NCBI GenBank assembly: GCA_033398695.1
Contig: CM065804.1
Span: 117,981,501 to 118,045,500, forward strand
Source of the DNA: Orobanche coerulescens
Lineage: Eukaryota; Streptophyta; Magnoliopsida; Lamiales; Orobanchaceae
Direction: 5' to 3'
DNA length: 64,000 bases
The notes beneath the pieces were generated by a model that was given only the letters and a program-made list of their open reading frames with translations, searched no databases and was not told where the DNA came from. A program made the translations under genes and the position numbers. Below, one piece after another: positions 21,233 to 31,421 of this stretch (within the stretch, counting starts at the first letter, position 1; every line of letters begins with the position of its first letter).

Positions 21233-23694
21233 TGTCATACCCGAGATTTCTGATGTGTATTTGAACCTTGTGATATGTATTTGTTGCATTATGATCTGAG
21301 TATTATTCTCCGTATTTCACGATCCCGTGTTGTTGAGCGTATGATTTAATGAATGTGTTCAAATTGTGATTTTTGCACTTGTAGCGCGCGCTATCGACTA
21401 AGCGTAGCGTACGCTAATTTGGGTTTCGTAGCGCACGCTATGTATGAACCTTAACGCGCGCTATATGTAGTCAACTTGATTAAGACAGGGTGGTAGGTGA
21501 GATCAGCGGCGGATCTTTGTCGGGACATGTCGGGATGAACCTGGACGGCTTTTGGAAAAAGCCGAGTCAACGCTGTTTAGCGCACGCTACTGGTATGAGG
21601 ATAGCACACGCTAAATGTTGAGTACAGTGAGGTCAGTAAGCTTCGTATGGCCGTTAGCGCACGCTATATAAGTGGTAGCATACGCTAATTTATGAACTTA
21701 GCGCACGTAGAGGGGTGTTAGTGTACGCTAAGTCGAGACCAGGCCGAAACAGTAGAATGCAGGCCCGTTAGCGCACGCTATGGAGATGGACTAGCGCGCG
21801 CTAATAACCATTTTCTATATATAGGACAACACCCTTTTTCATTTTTCAGATTTCATCACTTCTCAAACTCGATTTATGAAACTTAGAGAGTTATTTCCTC
21901 CATCTTAAACCTCTCATATCATCATCCTAGCTCAAGTTTGAAGATTGTAGATCGTTGGAGATTGGTGTTCAAGCTCTCGGTGTTGGATTTCTTCAAGCTC
22001 CTCCTTGTTCTTCACTATCTTGAGGTAGGTGATTCTTCACCAACTGGAGTAGTATTCTTAAGGATGTTTTGGAACATGTTTTGGGATTATCTAGTCAGTT
22101 AAATTCGTACGTAGTCGAACATCATGTTGTTAGAAGGATATTTTCGATGTTTCGGTACTTCTTCAATGTATAGACCATTGAACATTTTAGTGTTTGAACT
22201 CCTAAGCACATTCATGAAGCTACAAAACCGATTATGGCCAGTTTATGGAGATTATCAAGTTCTTATGTATTTACATAATGGAATTATACATTTTGGGACG
22301 TTGAATGGATTGAACTTAGGATATTTTCTTGAAGATGAAGATGAATTATTAGTATAGTCTTGTAATATCCTTGGATAGTATGAGATGACCTTCAATGTGA
22401 ATCATAACTCATAGTGATTTCTGGATTTGGTTATCTTCATGTTGATGATTCAAATAAAAGGATGTTGATGGGTAACCATTGCTATGAACGTAAATTTTAG
22501 CAAGGAAGATAAATTGTGGAAGAACGAATTATATGCTTGTTAAACCTTAAACTCGGATTGAAGCATGATTTGTAACCAAACTTGGTGAGGGAATTGATAA
22601 TCCAGAATTGTAGTACATAATTACGGTGATTTGAGCGACTCTAGCTAGACCGGGCGGTCGTCCAGTGAGTTGAGCCGTGAGTCGGCGAGCTTAGAGTGTT
22701 AACCCGACCATAGTAGACGTTAGATGTTCGTACGTTTAAACTTGTCCTGAGTTGCCGTTATTTTTCCGGTTTGTTCAAGGGCCGAGCATTGCAAACGTTT
22801 GATCGAAGGAGGTGGCCTTCGAGTGTGTTGAGATCATTGGAGTGATTAGTTCTTGCCATCTTTCAGGCAAATATCGTAATTTGTTAATATTGGTATTTTG
22901 AGCATGCATGTGGTTTATTCAAGTTGTTGAACATGGGATTTATTTCGTTGAATTATCATGATATTCGTTATCAAGTGTTTGTATGTTCATATTGATGGAC
23001 ATAGCGATTTTGCATATATGTATGCATGAGTTGCGTTTATGTATGTTGTACGATCTATGCTGAGGGCGCTGGATCGGATGTCCACCTCGTGTTGGTCCGA
23101 AGGGATCATCTTGGGATCTATGCTGAGCGCGCTAGATCATTGGACGGGTTTTTCCACCTCGTGTTGGTCCGATGGGATTATCTTGGGATCTATGCTGAGG
23201 GCGCTGGATCATTGGAATACCCATGTTGTGTTAATGGAATCTTTTGGATTCGCATTGTTGGATCCCGGTAGCGGAAGTTCGTGTTGTGTATTTTGTTATG
23301 CATTGTGGTTGCATATTCGATTTGTTTAATATAATACTTGTACTAGCATCGTTTTGCTAACTCCTTCGGGGGTGGACATTTGTTTTGATGTTCAGGTAGC
23401 CGAGGAGCGGGAAAACAGACACAGTACTGACGTGAGGACGAAGGGGCTCATTGATGTTTATTGTTATTGTGATTTGTCTTCTTAGTTCATTTTCAGTACT
23501 CGAGTATGTGTATCTTATTAATATTTCGAGATGGTTGTAATAATGACTCATTTGATCTGTTTGAAACCGGTTTTGTATTTGGAATTTTCATGGTACTGTT
23601 GTATTATATGTACGTTTCTTCTAATTAGCCTTGTAAATCCTTACTTAAAGGGTTTACAGCGCTGTAATTATTCCGAATATCTCGGGATGTTACA
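21233..23694 (+). repeat. Outer element 3' LTR
   Basis: This is 2462 bases, starting TGTCATACCCGAG and ending GGGATGTTACA. A purine tract AGGGAGAGAGGA precedes it. It gives an uninterrupted view of the LTR: palindrome array 21381-21805, TATATATA 21816-21823 and donor TTGAG|GTAGGT near 22025. The tandem units are at 23050-23215, CTAAC near 23357, the acceptor near 23395 and the stem-loop just before the end. Confidence 0.94.
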
Positions 23695-24146
23695 CATGGA
23701 CATCTATTCAAATAATGGAGTTTGCATGAAGAACGGATATGTTCCCGAATGTGTTGGTTGCATATAAGATATTGTTGACCATACCGGTTATGATTGCTTC
23801 CGCGGAAAGAAGTTTTTCAAAATTGAAGGTCTTGAAATCCTATCTCTGAAGCACCATGACTCGAGAAAGATTGAATAGATAAGCAATTTTAAGTATTGAA
23901 AGTCAATTTTACAAAGTCTTGATTATCGTAAAATAATAGAAGTTTTTGTTTCAAAAAATGCACGAAGGAATCGTTTTAAGTGATTTATGTAGGTTTTGGC
24001 TTGTATTAGTATTGATTTTGTTTGACTATAAATTTTATTGCATTTTTGTTTTATAAAAAAATTTATATGTATTTTATCTATTGTACAATACAAATATAGG
24101 GACAAAATTCTTATCTCGCCGCATTAAAACTCAATGAACCGGCCTG
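23695..24146 (+). pseudogene. hAT transposase C-terminal (dimerisation) relic and right end
   Basis: Directly after the catgg duplication the transposase resumes. One frame reads VAYKILLTIPVMIASAERSF followed by SKLKVLKSYL (about 23756-23845). This is the conserved hAT C-terminal dimerisation motif with its SAERSFSKLK core. Later pieces (AILSIES, KIIEVFVSKNARRNRF) are in shifted frames with stops between. An AT-rich tail follows, ending at the right terminal repeat near 24136-24146. It is the other half of the relic at 1759-4294. Confidence 0.88.
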
Positions 24147-24393
24147 CTTTGATCGATCGGATACATAATAGGCCGCATTTGCATGTATGCTCGTAACGTA
24201 CGTTTAAAATTCATCTTAGCAGGCAAGAAATCGAACTAAACATATAAAATAATGTATAGCGTAAAAAAACATGCACAATCAAAAATAACAAAATGATAGA
24301 AATATTGTATAAAAGCTCTATATAGAGATCACTCCTTCATGTTTCGCTTTTATTTCTCTTCATTGTCTTTCTTTGCGGGTTTTCTAACATTCT
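24147..24393. other. Short AT-rich spacer; probable 3' flank of the zinc-finger gene
   Basis: No coding potential or repeat was recognised. It separates the hAT right end from the stop codon of the minus-strand zinc-finger gene. The 3' untranslated region and poly(A) signal of that gene probably lie here, but I see no decisive signal. Confidence 0.5.
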
Positions 24394-25242
24394 TTACTCG
24401 TTCAAGTCTGGTATATTCCTGCAGCCCTCGCTCCCACCACCATCCTCATCCGCTTTCCTCTCTCCTTCAGACGCCTCCATCCGTTCTTCTTCTCTGGCAC
24501 CACCACCATCACCTTGTGAAGGTTCAGCTTCACCATCCTGAGGAGCAACAGCGGGGGTTTCTGCAGGCTGATAGAATGGACGAAGATCAGCAAATTCCTC
24601 CTCTGCCCTAAATGCCGGAGGTGGATGTGCTCCCTTCCAACCCCTTTCTGGGTGCGATCGCATGTGCCCAAAGAGAGCCTTTGAGGACATAAACTCTTTA
24701 CCGCAAATACTGCACCGAATATGATCACCCCCACCACCCTCCCCGGCACACGCCGCCTGATTTCGGCCGCCACCAGGACCTCCGTCGCGACCCCTCTTCC
24801 TCGATGCAGGGACGTTGACGCCAATCCTCAATGCTCCACTCCCATTGCCACGACCGCTCCCCCCAACGAGCACAGCCTGCGCCTGGTGAAAGCCCGCAAA
24901 CGCACTAGATCCATTTCCGGGTCTATTGTGGTGGCTTCCAGAGCCACTTGGACGTGCAGAGGAGCGGCCAAGATGCGGGCGTGGCTGAGGCTGAGGTGGC
25001 GGCAGCGGTTGTGGTGGTGGCTGTTGCAGCCTCGCCCTTTGGTAATAAGGAGTGAAAGCGGACACCCCTGAAATGCCCAGGATCGGAGGAGGCCATTGTC
25101 GGGGTAATGCTCCGGACCTTGGAGGAGGCGGTGATGGAAGAGGAGGAGGAACATTTGGCCTGCCGCTGCAAGTGATAAGTTCCGGGTTGGGCCGAGTGAG
25201 GTTTGGATTGGAGGAGGTTCCATTGTCGCCACCATTGGTCAT
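24394..25242 (-). CDS. Single C2H2 zinc-finger protein with EAR-like C-terminus
   Basis: The only intact plausible host gene is 282 residues plus stop and intronless. I chose Met at 25242 (MTNGGDNGTSSNPN) because upstream sequence in the same frame (open to 25470) looks like untranslated leader. The N-terminal half is rich in Pro, Gln and Gly, and RKRGR (about 148-152) may be a nuclear localisation signal. One finger, CSICGKEF...SSKALFGHMRSH, has Cys 177 and 180 and His 193 and 197. KALFGHM stands where plant proteins usually have QALGGH, and ERGWKG follows. An acidic Glu/Gly-rich stretch leads to the C-terminus DLNE, an EAR-like repression motif. By family it should be a nuclear DNA-binding transcriptional repressor. 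Related KALFGHMR proteins usually have two or three fingers, so this may be a shortened paralogue. Targets are unknown. Confidence 0.85.
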   Translation of the reverse strand: MTNGGDNGTSSNPNLTRPNPELITCSGRPNVPPPLPSPPPPRSGALPRQWPPPILGISGVSAFTPYYQRARLQQPPPQPLPPPQPQPRPHLGRSSARPSGSGSHHNRPGNGSSAFAGFHQAQAVLVGGSGRGNGSGALRIGVNVPASRKRGRDGGPGGGRNQAACAGEGGGGDHIRCSICGKEFMSSKALFGHMRSHPERGWKGAHPPPAFRAEEEFADLRPFYQPAETPAVAPQDGEAEPSQGDGGGAREEERMEASEGERKADEDGGGSEGCRNIPDLNE

Positions 25243-25639
25243 TTCTAATTTGGGAACAAACAAAGAACTATGACTAACTTGGGTGATGGCAATGGTGGGC
25301 AAATTGACAAAATTGTGGGTATATTTATTTTTAAGTGGAGGGAATTTCACGAAAAGGTGCATATGTCTAGTGGGGATGTGTGGCGATGATTGATTCGTTT
25401 CATCGCATCTCTTCATGATATGAAAACTGAAACCTTGCATGCATGGTTTAGTTTCAGGATGAGGCAGCACAACGTTTGAGGTTAAATTTTTTTTTTTTAA
25501 ATGAAAATGGCGGGAAAGCGCCGCTCACTTGATCACAAGTATTCAAAGTTTGCTTGTTTCAATTTTCATTATTTCGTTTTCCATTTGACTGGTAACATGT
25601 GGTGTTCATCAATTCAAATGAAATATATGAGATGGTAAC
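25243..25639 (-). promoter_or_regulatory. Upstream region of the zinc-finger gene
   Basis: About 400 bases separate the chosen start from the hAT insertion at 25640. On the minus strand an AT-rich TAAAAATAAATATA (about 25320-25333) lies roughly 80 bases before the start and could be the TATA region, implying a short leader. No other element was recognised. The insertion boundary limits the original promoter to this interval unless control lies beyond the transposon. Confidence 0.35.
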
Positions 25640-26505
25640 TAGAGGCGGTATCTGGGCCGGTCGCAGAACAGCCCAGCACGGCCCGTCACATTTAAAAATC
25701 GGTCCAGCCTGGCCCGTGTACTATTTGGCCCGGACCGGCCCATGTACATTTAAGTTATGTGGGCCTTAAGGGCCTTTGTTTTAGAGGCCCGGTCCGGACC
25801 GGCCCGTGAACACCTAAAATCGCTGGCCCGGCGGACCGGCCCGAGCCCGTGTTAGCCCGTGAACCGGGAAGGCCCGATTCGTTTAGCCCGCCTAAAGACC
25901 ATTTCATCTAAATGTTAATTTTGGATCTATAGTCCATACCATAAGTCCAATTGAAAAAATTCAACACTAAGCCCAATAGGGTTTTATCTTCTTTCTTTCC
26001 TATCAACTAACCCACTTTTCCAATTCAACCAAACCCTCAATCCATCAACAGTCTGCGCCTCCATTCTCCTATCAATTAACCCACTTTCATGAATGATTAG
26101 TTGAGTACTAGTCTTATTTTGCTATTGATTTGTAATTTTCTGTCTTAGTAATAAAATTTCAAGTTCACTTTGTTGGTCTTGAATTTATGAATGAATGTTG
26201 CTGAAGTGATTTGTGACTTAGTGGACTAATTACTTAATTAGCAGCAGGTTTATTATGTCTTACAATGAAAAAGAAAAATGTTCAGCCCGGCCCAGCCCGG
26301 CCCAGCCCGGCCTGACTCATGAACAGGCCCGCCCGGCCCATGAACACAGTGGGCTGTGGGCCATGCCAGGCCTCGTGCTTGTAAAAAAAGACCGGCCCAG
26401 CCCGGTCCACCAAAAGGAAGGACCGACATGGTCCGGCCCTTAAATGGAGCGGGTTTTAGTAGCCCGGTCCGGACCGGCCCGACCTCGGCCCGAATGCCAC
26501 CTCTA
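25640..26505. mobile_element. Non-autonomous hAT element rich in GGCCCG
   Basis: Ends are TAGAGGCGG (25640) and CCACCTCTA (to 26505), an imperfect inverted repeat. Flanks are atggtaac (25632-25639) and atggtaat (26506-26513), matching at 7 of 8 bases as for a hAT target duplication. The 866-base element has dense GGCCCGGCCCG-type subterminal repeats on both sides (about 25665-25890 and 26285-26490) around an AT-rich core. The arms are largely complementary, with motifs such as CCGGTCCGGACCGG. There is no transposase, so movement would need an autonomous relative. The open frames across the GC-rich arms are not genes. Confidence 0.85.
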
Positions 26506-26601
26506 ATGGTAATTATGAGAAAAGTCGAACAGGAAATCTGATTTGCAACCAAAGTAATTGTCAAAATGGCATTGTTTTATAGCCCTTGTTTTCTATATCG
26601 A

Positions 26602-27402
26602 TGATAGCCGATCCGATCTGGCGTCTGCCCGAGCAAGTCTGCCACGTGGAAGCCCAATCAGAAAGCTAGAACCTCGGGTGACCGACCGAGCAAGTAGTGT
26701 GCCACGTGGAGGGCCGACCAGGTATCAGGCTAGTCAGGTCCCAGGAATTTAATGAACCAAAACCAGGCAGATCAATAGGGAGCGCAAGACCGACCCCGAT
26801 GGAAAACCTCGGCCGAGGCGGCAACGGATAAACATTGCCCATGCATGCGGAAAAGGCACATATTATATTTATAGCAACCTGCTCCGCCTCTTCCCAAAGT
26901 CCCTACAGAAGCTGCCACGTGTCCCTACAAAATTCCCTCCTTCTGACAAGTGTTTTGGAAGTATCTTGAACATTCCCCAGCTGTGTGATAGTCGATCCGA
27001 TCTAGTATCTGCCCGAGCAAGTATGCCACGTGGAAGGCCAACTAGGAAGCTAGAAGCCTGGCTGACCGACCGAGCAAGTGTGCCATATGGAGGGCCGACC
27101 AGGTATCAGGCTAGTCAGGTCCCAGTACTTTAATGAGCCAGGACCGAGCAGATCGACAGGGAGCGCACGGCCGACCGCGATGGCAAACCTCAGCCGAGGC
27201 GGCAATGGATAAACATTGCCCATGCATGCGGACCAGGCACACAAGACAGTTATAGCAACATGTTCCACATCTTTCCAAAGTCCCTTCAGAAGCTGCCACA
27301 TGTCCCTGCAAAATTCCCTCCTTTTGACAAGTGTTTTGGAGGCATCTTGAACATTCCCCAGTTGTCCCCCATCTGATTGGACAGGGCCCTCCATAAATAG
27401 AG
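26602..27402 (+). promoter_or_regulatory. Duplicated U3 with G-box palindromes and TATA region
   Basis: Each of the two 384-base units carries three sites of the form GCCACGTG or a close variant: about 26641, 26700 and 26918 in unit 1, and about 27027, 27081 (CCATATGG) and 27296 (CCACATGT) in unit 2. CCACGTGG is the self-complementary G-box bound by plant bZIP and bHLH factors. The array ends about 100 bases before the TATA region at 27392. Confidence 0.6.
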
Positions 27403-27650
27403 GAAATGCACGATAGAGAAGGACTTTTAAAAAGTTTCACTAAAAAATTAGACTCACACTGTAATACACCAACTATACTAGATTGGCCTTAAAAATCAGC
27501 TCGGATCTCTACGCAAAAAAAAATGAGAATCAATACTATTATGCTGTTATTTAACTTTTTGTTCCTGAGCCTTATTTATCTTATTTACTATGTGGCTTCG
27601 ATTTATCTGTTCCGAATCAGCATATATATTGTTGACCAAACACACTATCG
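26602..27650 (+). repeat. 5' LTR of the Tat-like element
   Basis: It contains a direct duplication of about 384 bases (26602-26985 and 26986-27364). It then has CCATAAATAGAGG (about 27390-27402) as TATA region and an AT-rich leader. The exact 3' end is uncertain because no partner LTR survives; 27650 is placed just before the primer-site-like motif. Confidence 0.6.
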
Positions 27651-27656
27651 AAAAAT

Positions 27657-27670
27657 TGGTGCTAAAAGGA
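27657..27670 (+). other. Possible primer binding site of the Tat-like element
   Basis: TTGGTGCTAAAAGG resembles the TTGGCGCTAGAAGG-type site following LTRs of some plant gypsy elements. It is degenerate and the tRNA cannot be assigned with confidence. Confidence 0.4.
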
Positions 27671-27894
27671 GGCCTGAACCTCCGCTATAAAGATCAATAT
27701 TTTCATCAGAGTTGTAGAATTTTATCCATTCAGCAGTATCATGTCTCAAGGAATTTCTAGGCACCAATGACCAGGGAAACCATATCCTGAGCGCACCACA
27801 GAGGAAGAAAACTTTTTCAGGGTGGTGAAGAAAACCATCTCGGGCATTACAGTTCGTGGATGGACCTGCACGGGTCCCATGACACATTTAGGGG

Positions 27895-29085
27895 CCGGAT
27901 GTTCTCTTTAACTTTAGGAAAACAGGCTCAAAGATGGTACGGATCGCTCGCCCGTTATTCTATCCAGACATGAGCTCAGCTCTACGCGGCGTTCCGATCC
28001 CACTTCATGGGATCTCAAGTGTGTGCTCTTCCATTGCTTCAATTATGCAAGGACCCAAAGAGTCCCTGAAGAACTATATATCCCTCTTCAATTAGCAAAT
28101 ATTAGAAATGAAGCCCATGTCTGATGATGCTCTGGCTATTATTGCTCAAACCTGCCTTTTGAAATATTCATTCCTCCGCTGGACGGTGTGCCAAAACACT
28201 TTCCGCACTTATCAGGAGTTCTTGGAGCATGCCAGCTCTCACATTGCCACGGAAGCGGCCATGTCGGCCCTAGTATTATTCATGTCGTCTAACCAGCAAG
28301 GGCCAAGTAAGAAGAAAGAAGAAAGGAGTGACCCCCCGCGCGAGCACCGCCAAGAGCCCCATCGAGACAACAAGGTTGTGGGCCCCGCCGAAGGTGGTCT
28401 AGCTGTTCGAAACTTTAGGGAATGATGGATCGAGCTTATGGCCAGCTACGCCGAGATTTACTCGGTAGGGGCCGCAACCATATTTTGAACAAATCAAAAA
28501 CCTCAGCCTGCTCCCGATCCCTAGGCCAGTCTATAAGGATCCGAAAGAAAAGGATCAGACCTGCTTCTGTAAATATCACGAACCGGCGGGCTAAAATACC
28601 AAGCAGCGGATGGACCTTGTCGCAGCCTGGATCGCGGTATGCGATGACAAAGGATTTAGGCCATTTACTCGGAATCAACCCCAGGATCACTAGAACCGGG
28701 CCTAAGGAAAAAGCGATTGAGTACCTCTCCCACCTAAATCCCCCAGGAGATACTCACTATGGTGGGAACCGCCAAGGGGGAGGATCATCGGTCGAAGCGG
28801 CGGAGGAAAGCCTCAGTCCGAGAGACTGTATCCTTCTATCAAAGATCTGAGCACCGACCAGAAGGTTTTCTGTCAGTGGCGGAAGGATCCTCTGATAACC
28901 CCCAACTCACGTTCATTTTGATGATACTGATGCCGATGGCCTAGACCATCCTCATTCAGACGCCCTCGTTATCACCCTGCCAGTAATAAGGATCCCAGTG
29001 CACCGGGTGTTCTTCGATTCAGGGGCCTACGCCAGCATCATCTACCTTCACACGCTGCGCAGGATGAAGGTAGACCAGTTCTATG
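27895..29085 (+). pseudogene. Gag-protease relic of the Tat-like element
   Basis: Recognisable gag pieces are LGKQAQRWYGSLARYSIQT (about 27917-27973) and a frame at 28108-28425 with MKPMSDDALAIIAQT and FLEHASSHIATE. A degenerate CKYHE segment (about 28565) corresponds to the gag C-terminal zinc-binding region. The protease zone is readable from about 28918 as FDDTDADGLDHPHSDALVI followed by VHRVFFDSGAYASIIY, with its DSG site near 29020. It then breaks at the solo LTR inserted at 29086. There are several frameshifts and stops, and no complete protein can be made. Confidence 0.75.
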
Positions 29086-31416
29086 TGTAACATCCTGATA
29101 TATTCAGGATTATAACAGCGCCGTAAATACTTTACATAAGGATTTACTAGTCTAAGAGATAGAACAATATTATTAAATACTACAAGCGGAATTATTATTA
29201 CAGACCAGGTTTTTCGACAGTGAAAGACAAACAACAAATAGAACTTTAACAATACATAACTAATCAAAATAACACAAATGTACTCGAGTACTTATTCAAT
29301 CACGACACAACTGAAAGGACTTTCCAGACCGTTAACATCACTTTGCACCCTCATCATCATACTGCTCTTGTGGTTGTTTTTCAGCTCTCCTAGATCCTGA
29401 ACATAAAACAATATGTCTACCCCCGAAGGGGTTAGCACAATGATGATAGTACAAGTATGATAATTATACAACAAAAGATTATTCGAAAATTCATGAAGAA
29501 TAACAATAACAACAACAAGACTTTCTACTAAAAGAATAACAGTGCATTACACAACATACAATCTTCACATGGCAATCCAACGATCTAGCGCACACATCAT
29601 AGATTCCCAAGATGATCCCGTTGGACCAACACTTGGTGGAAAACCCATCCAACGATTCAGGGCACACAGCAAAGATTTTCAAGATGATCCCGTCACACCA
29701 ATACTTGGTGGACAAACAACTACAACAGATATACTCAACAACATAGATGACATTAAAATAGAAAACACAATTAAAGTACTTGCCTTAGAAAGACGACAAG
29801 GGTTAGATACTTCAAGGAACGTCAATACACTCGAATGTCGTCCCTTCGTCCAACCACTTGCAAGATTCGAACCTTATACAAAAATAAATAACGAAGAGTT
29901 CAACTTGCGTATACATAACTAACACACGAGCATCTAACGTTCCTAAACTATGACCGATCTAATCATCATACGTACGGTCGGTTCACGGTACAACTACCTG
30001 ATGTACACTTAGGCGGACTATTAACATACCTCATGCAAATCAAATTACCATAATAGGGATAAATTTCCGACGTCTATGAGTTGAAGGATATTCATGTCAT
30101 AAAAATTCCATACTCCAGTCTTGATTATCAATTCTAATATATGGTTCGGCTATTCTATGATTCATATCAAGGGTATGATTCAAGATGAACGAATTCTAAA
30201 AAATGTATTTCAATCGTGTTCTAGGTTTAATTCACCACTAAGAATTCCATTCTCCCGCGAAGTAGTTCTTCCAACCAAAGTTCTACATTGGATATGTTTG
30301 TCACCAACATAATCACTTCATTCTAACTATTCATATGAAGGAAGTTATCCAATCAAAAACCTATTCTTGATGAAAACCCACATTCATTCTCTTGAATTCT
30401 TCTATCCTAGGTTATAACATTAACAAGTCCTTTGATATAGGAACATTTCGAAATCATCATCAAAGATATGTTACAATCTATGAAAACTCCATCTTAATGT
30501 TCAACATAACAAGGCTCAACTTAAAATCTTCTAAACAATGGAAAAACTTAAGTATAATCATCCTAATCCTCATAAAACATGGTGTTCGGTTTATTACGTC
30601 ATCAATGGAATCTAATAACCTCAGTAGCATGCTCATAACATTCTTAAGAACGTGAATTCAAGGTTGGAGTAGCTTCAACATACCTTATACGGAGAGAAAC
30701 GGCGAAACAATCAGTAGAACTCAATACCGGAAGCTTGCAACACCAATCTAAGATGCCTATGATCTTCAAAACCAAGTTGAGAGGCTGTTATAAGGAGTTT
30801 ATAGGGTTGGGGAAACTCTGAAAGTTAGAGAACTCGGACAAGGAGTAGAGGGAAAATGAAACAAGGTTGGTCTATAAATAGAATTCCGAACTTACATACG
30901 TTAGCCACAACACCTTAGGTACGCTAGCTCCTTAACATACGTTAGGAACAAAACTTTTTGTATGCTATCGCTTGTCCATAGCTCACTGCCTCATTTATGA
31001 CCTGCTTTATGTATGTTGTTTACACACTTGCGTATGCTACATGATCAACTTAGATATGTTATTTAACCCTTGTAACGTACTTTATGATTCGTTGCCTTGT
31101 CCTTCTAAAAGTTGTCCGGCTGCTTGTGGAAGATGGACGACACTCGGGCTCCACACACCGATCATGCCTTATTTGATCCTGACTCACCATAATGTACGCT
31201 AGGAGTATGTTATAACGTACATTATCTGTGTTTATTTAATATACAATAGCTCTACCATGCAGCTATACATGCATGAAGTATAAATTTTCACACAACATGC
31301 TCATGAATACGAGAATACGGATAAGGAAAATCATACTTTGATTAATTATATGACATAATCATATACCACATGATTCAAATACAGGTTAAATACACAACAA
31401 ATATCCAGATTTTACA
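29086..31416 (-). mobile_element. Solo LTR (G) of a gypsy element, minus orientation
   Basis: This is 2331 bases, with ends TGTAAC and TTTTACA on the plus strand and a perfect 5-base duplication ctatg (29081-29085 and 31417-31421). No internal region is present, so it probably formed by LTR-LTR recombination. Read on the minus strand it has decayed TAACGTACGTTA-like palindromes (about 31220-30895). A TATA-like region is near 30875, and a donor-like AAG|GCAAGT lies at 29784/29783. Tandem GATCATCTTGG units lie at 29715-29580. CTAAC is at about 29435, acceptor TATGTTCAG ends at 29397, and a GTAAATCC stem-loop is near the end. It is a distant relative of the Tekay-like LTRs at 4300-23694. Confidence 0.9.
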
Positions 31417-31421
31417 CTATG

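Larger units (their letters stand above)
4300..23694 (+). mobile_element. Ty3/gypsy element (outer, chromovirus/Tekay-like)
   Basis: A complete but dead LTR retrotransposon is bounded by a perfect 5-base target duplication, catgg (4295-4299 and 23695-23699). Its LTRs start TGTAATACCCGAG or TGTCATACCCGAG and end in GTTACA. The 5' LTR (4300-16319) is split by the inner element, and its net length is about 2459 bases. The 3' LTR (21233-23694) is 2462 bases. Order inside is a PBS for initiator tRNA-Met, gag with two zinc knuckles, protease, RT, RNase H and integrase. A C-terminal segment ends in a chromodomain-like tail, then a purine tract leads to the LTR. Long LTRs and this tail suggest a Tekay/Del-type chromovirus; the clade name is an inference. 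Confidence 0.92.
677..24146 (+). mobile_element. hAT DNA transposon, interrupted by nested retrotransposons
   Basis: The left end TAGGGCCGGCC (from 677) and the reverse complement of the right end, CAGGCCGGTTC (from 24146), look like imperfect hAT terminal inverted repeats. They are flanked by near-identical 8-base sequences, cttcgatc (669-676) and ctttgatc (24147-24154), matching at 7 of 8 positions as expected for a hAT target duplication. Subtracting the 19.4 kb nest of Ty3/gypsy elements leaves about 4.07 kb, a normal size for an autonomous hAT. The transposase relic sits on both sides of the insertion, and its two halves are in the right order. All reading frames are broken, so the copy is dead. 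Confidence 0.8.

Noticed and set aside
24402..25235. Several overlapping frames on both strands across the zinc-finger gene
   Set aside because: They are shadows of a GC-rich gene. Only the 24394-25242 minus frame contains a recognisable finger and C-terminal motif.
26255..26564. Open frames across the GGCCCG-rich element
   Set aside because: They consist of low-complexity Pro/Gly/Ala-rich translations of subterminal repeats and lack any motif.
29542..29922. 126-codon frame in the solo LTR G
   Set aside because: It reads through tandem repeats of a minus-strand LTR; the DDPVGPTLGGKP repeat is shared with frames in the other LTR arrays and is not a protein family.
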